Assembly: GCF_024713945.1 (NCBI RefSeq)
Contig: NC_134678.1
Coordinates: 7,316,001 to 7,380,000 of the forward strand
DNA length: 64,000 bases
From: Dermatophagoides farinae
Taxonomy: Eukaryota > Arthropoda > Arachnida > Sarcoptiformes > Pyroglyphidae
Direction of reading: 5' to 3'
Shown here: positions 63,201-64,000 of the stretch, piece by piece
Layout of the letters: the number at the start of each line of letters is the position of its first letter
Position numbering within the stretch: position 1 is the first letter of the stretch
Notes under the pieces: generated by a model
Seen by the model: only the letters and a program-made list of their open reading frames with translations
What the model was told of the DNA's origin: nothing
The model's database searches: none
Translations under genes and position numbers: made by a program

Positions 63201-64000
63201 ATTCGCCATTGGAAAAATCCGACAATGTTTCAGTTGCCGAGAAAACAGCATCACCCGATAAACAACAACAACAACCATCAGATGAATCATTATCGAATAT
63301 GATAGTGGATGAATCTTCACAAGAATCTTCGACAACTTCAAAACAATATGAACCAATTGATTATTCCATTTCATCATCACCATCGAAAAAATCATCGATA
63401 ACTTTTCTATCAAGATCGATGGCAATGTTACGTGCTGTTTCAAATTCCTTCCAAACAATAGGAACATCTCCTTCATCAATGGATAAAAGAGAGTCACCAA
63501 AAACTGCTTCTAGTGGTGGTGGCGGTGGTACACAACGTGCATCAGTAATGTTAAGTGCAGCTAAAGAGAATTTTACGAAATCATTAGGATCTAAAAATGT
63601 AATGGAAATATCACCAACTAAAGCCGATAATAATAATGATTCATCAAATGATGATAATAATGTTGATAATTTGGTTGTTCAGCCGAAAAAATCTATATTA
63701 CGTACACCAAGTAATGGTAAGTTTATCATTGTTCAATATCATTAGAAAAATGTTTGATTTTGATTATTGATGGTTGTCTGGGAAATTTTTCTTTTTTTTC
63801 TATTGATCAAATAGACAATTCAACTTTGTCAACCAAAAAGAAACGTGTAATATTTTCCGAACCAGTTGTAAGCGATGAATTAGTATTTGATTGTTCATCA
63901 CCTTTTCTTTTATCATTGGTTTCAAATGCTGGAAAACAACCACCAACGATTAGTGGTGTTAAACGATCTAGATCTAATCTGACATCATTTTCAATTGGAT
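60261..64000 (+). CDS. Low-complexity nuclear-type protein with duplicated PP1-docking modules (runs off the window)
   Basis: Partial at the 3' end. Exons 60261-61207, 61276-61716 continuing to 63716, and 63815 to beyond 64000; at least 1190 residues. No folded domain is recognised. The sequence is Ser/Asn/Asp/Gln rich. Two similar modules are seen: SKSILKSPNG then KKKKMVLFTEPVVSN (62021-62080), and PKKSILRTPSN then KKKRVIFSEPVVSD (63692-63855), each an [S]IL[KR] site followed by an RVxF-type site, the pair used for protein phosphatase 1 docking. Before each lies an ALLKAL/VMLSAAKEN-type helix and an ITPTK/ISPTK phrase. Hydrophobic-acidic strings VVIIDDDE and IVIISDSP look like SUMO-interacting motifs. 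The exon 2 donor and exon 3 acceptor split the second module in phase 1. Nuclear role is inferred. Confidence 0.68.

Noticed and set aside
60261-64000. RIF1 ortholog
   Set aside because: RIF1 has PP1-docking motifs but begins with a long HEAT-repeat domain; this protein is low-complexity from its start.

Overview
The window is AT-rich nuclear DNA from an animal. Introns are short (mostly 55-110 bases, GT-AG) and genes are packed on both strands. Proteins carry many Asn, Asp, Ser and Gln runs encoded by trinucleotide repeats, and intergenic DNA is full of poly-A/T and CA microsatellites. The gene set (chelicerate-like gustatory receptors, a eukaryotic RNA-dependent RNA polymerase, cathepsin L-like proteases with an inactivated sister, a lysosomal NAGLU pair, a GILT family) fits an astigmatan mite of the dust-mite/scab-mite group (Dermatophagoides, Euroglyphus, Sarcoptes or kin). 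That placement is inference from content, not a database match. No virus-like element, transposon, tRNA, rRNA or CRISPR array was found.

Layout. 1-2.8 kb: AMPK gamma subunit. 4.3-5.2 kb: orphan membrane protein. 5.5-11.3 kb: four tandem gustatory-receptor-like genes, the last two a very recent 1.7 kb duplication. 12-16.6 kb: ABCC4-like transporter. 17.2-23.8 kb: two tandem alpha-N-acetylglucosaminidase genes with different introns. 24.0 kb: small mucin-like, probably GPI-anchored protein. 24.8-31.1 kb (minus): a giant membrane protein of nine GILT-like domains, all without the CXXC active site. 31.8-32.9 kb (minus): AUH enoyl-CoA hydratase. 34.1 kb: ARPC3. 35.0-35.8 kb (minus): two metallothionein-like genes. 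36.7-38.6 kb (minus): MFSD12-like transporter. 38.7-39.3 kb (minus): MIF with an acidic tail. 39.9-42.4 kb (minus): BRD8-like. 42.7 kb: orphan membrane protein. 43.6-45.6 kb (minus): HSC70. 46.2-47.2 kb (minus): orphan coiled-coil protein. 47.4-49.1 kb (minus): CDC40/PRP17, head to head with DDX47 at 49.3-50.9 kb. 51.1-53.5 kb: inactive and active cathepsin L-like proteases. 53.8-59.2 kb: RdRP. 60.3 kb to the window end: low-complexity nuclear-type protein with two PP1-docking modules.

Most genes are unrelated housekeeping neighbours. Clusters made by local duplication are the receptors, the NAGLU pair, the metallothioneins, the proteases, and the GILT domains inside one gene. The most novel object is the nine-domain GILT-like protein: family cysteines of the fold are kept, the redox centre is lost everywhere, and it is tethered to a membrane by a C-terminal helix.
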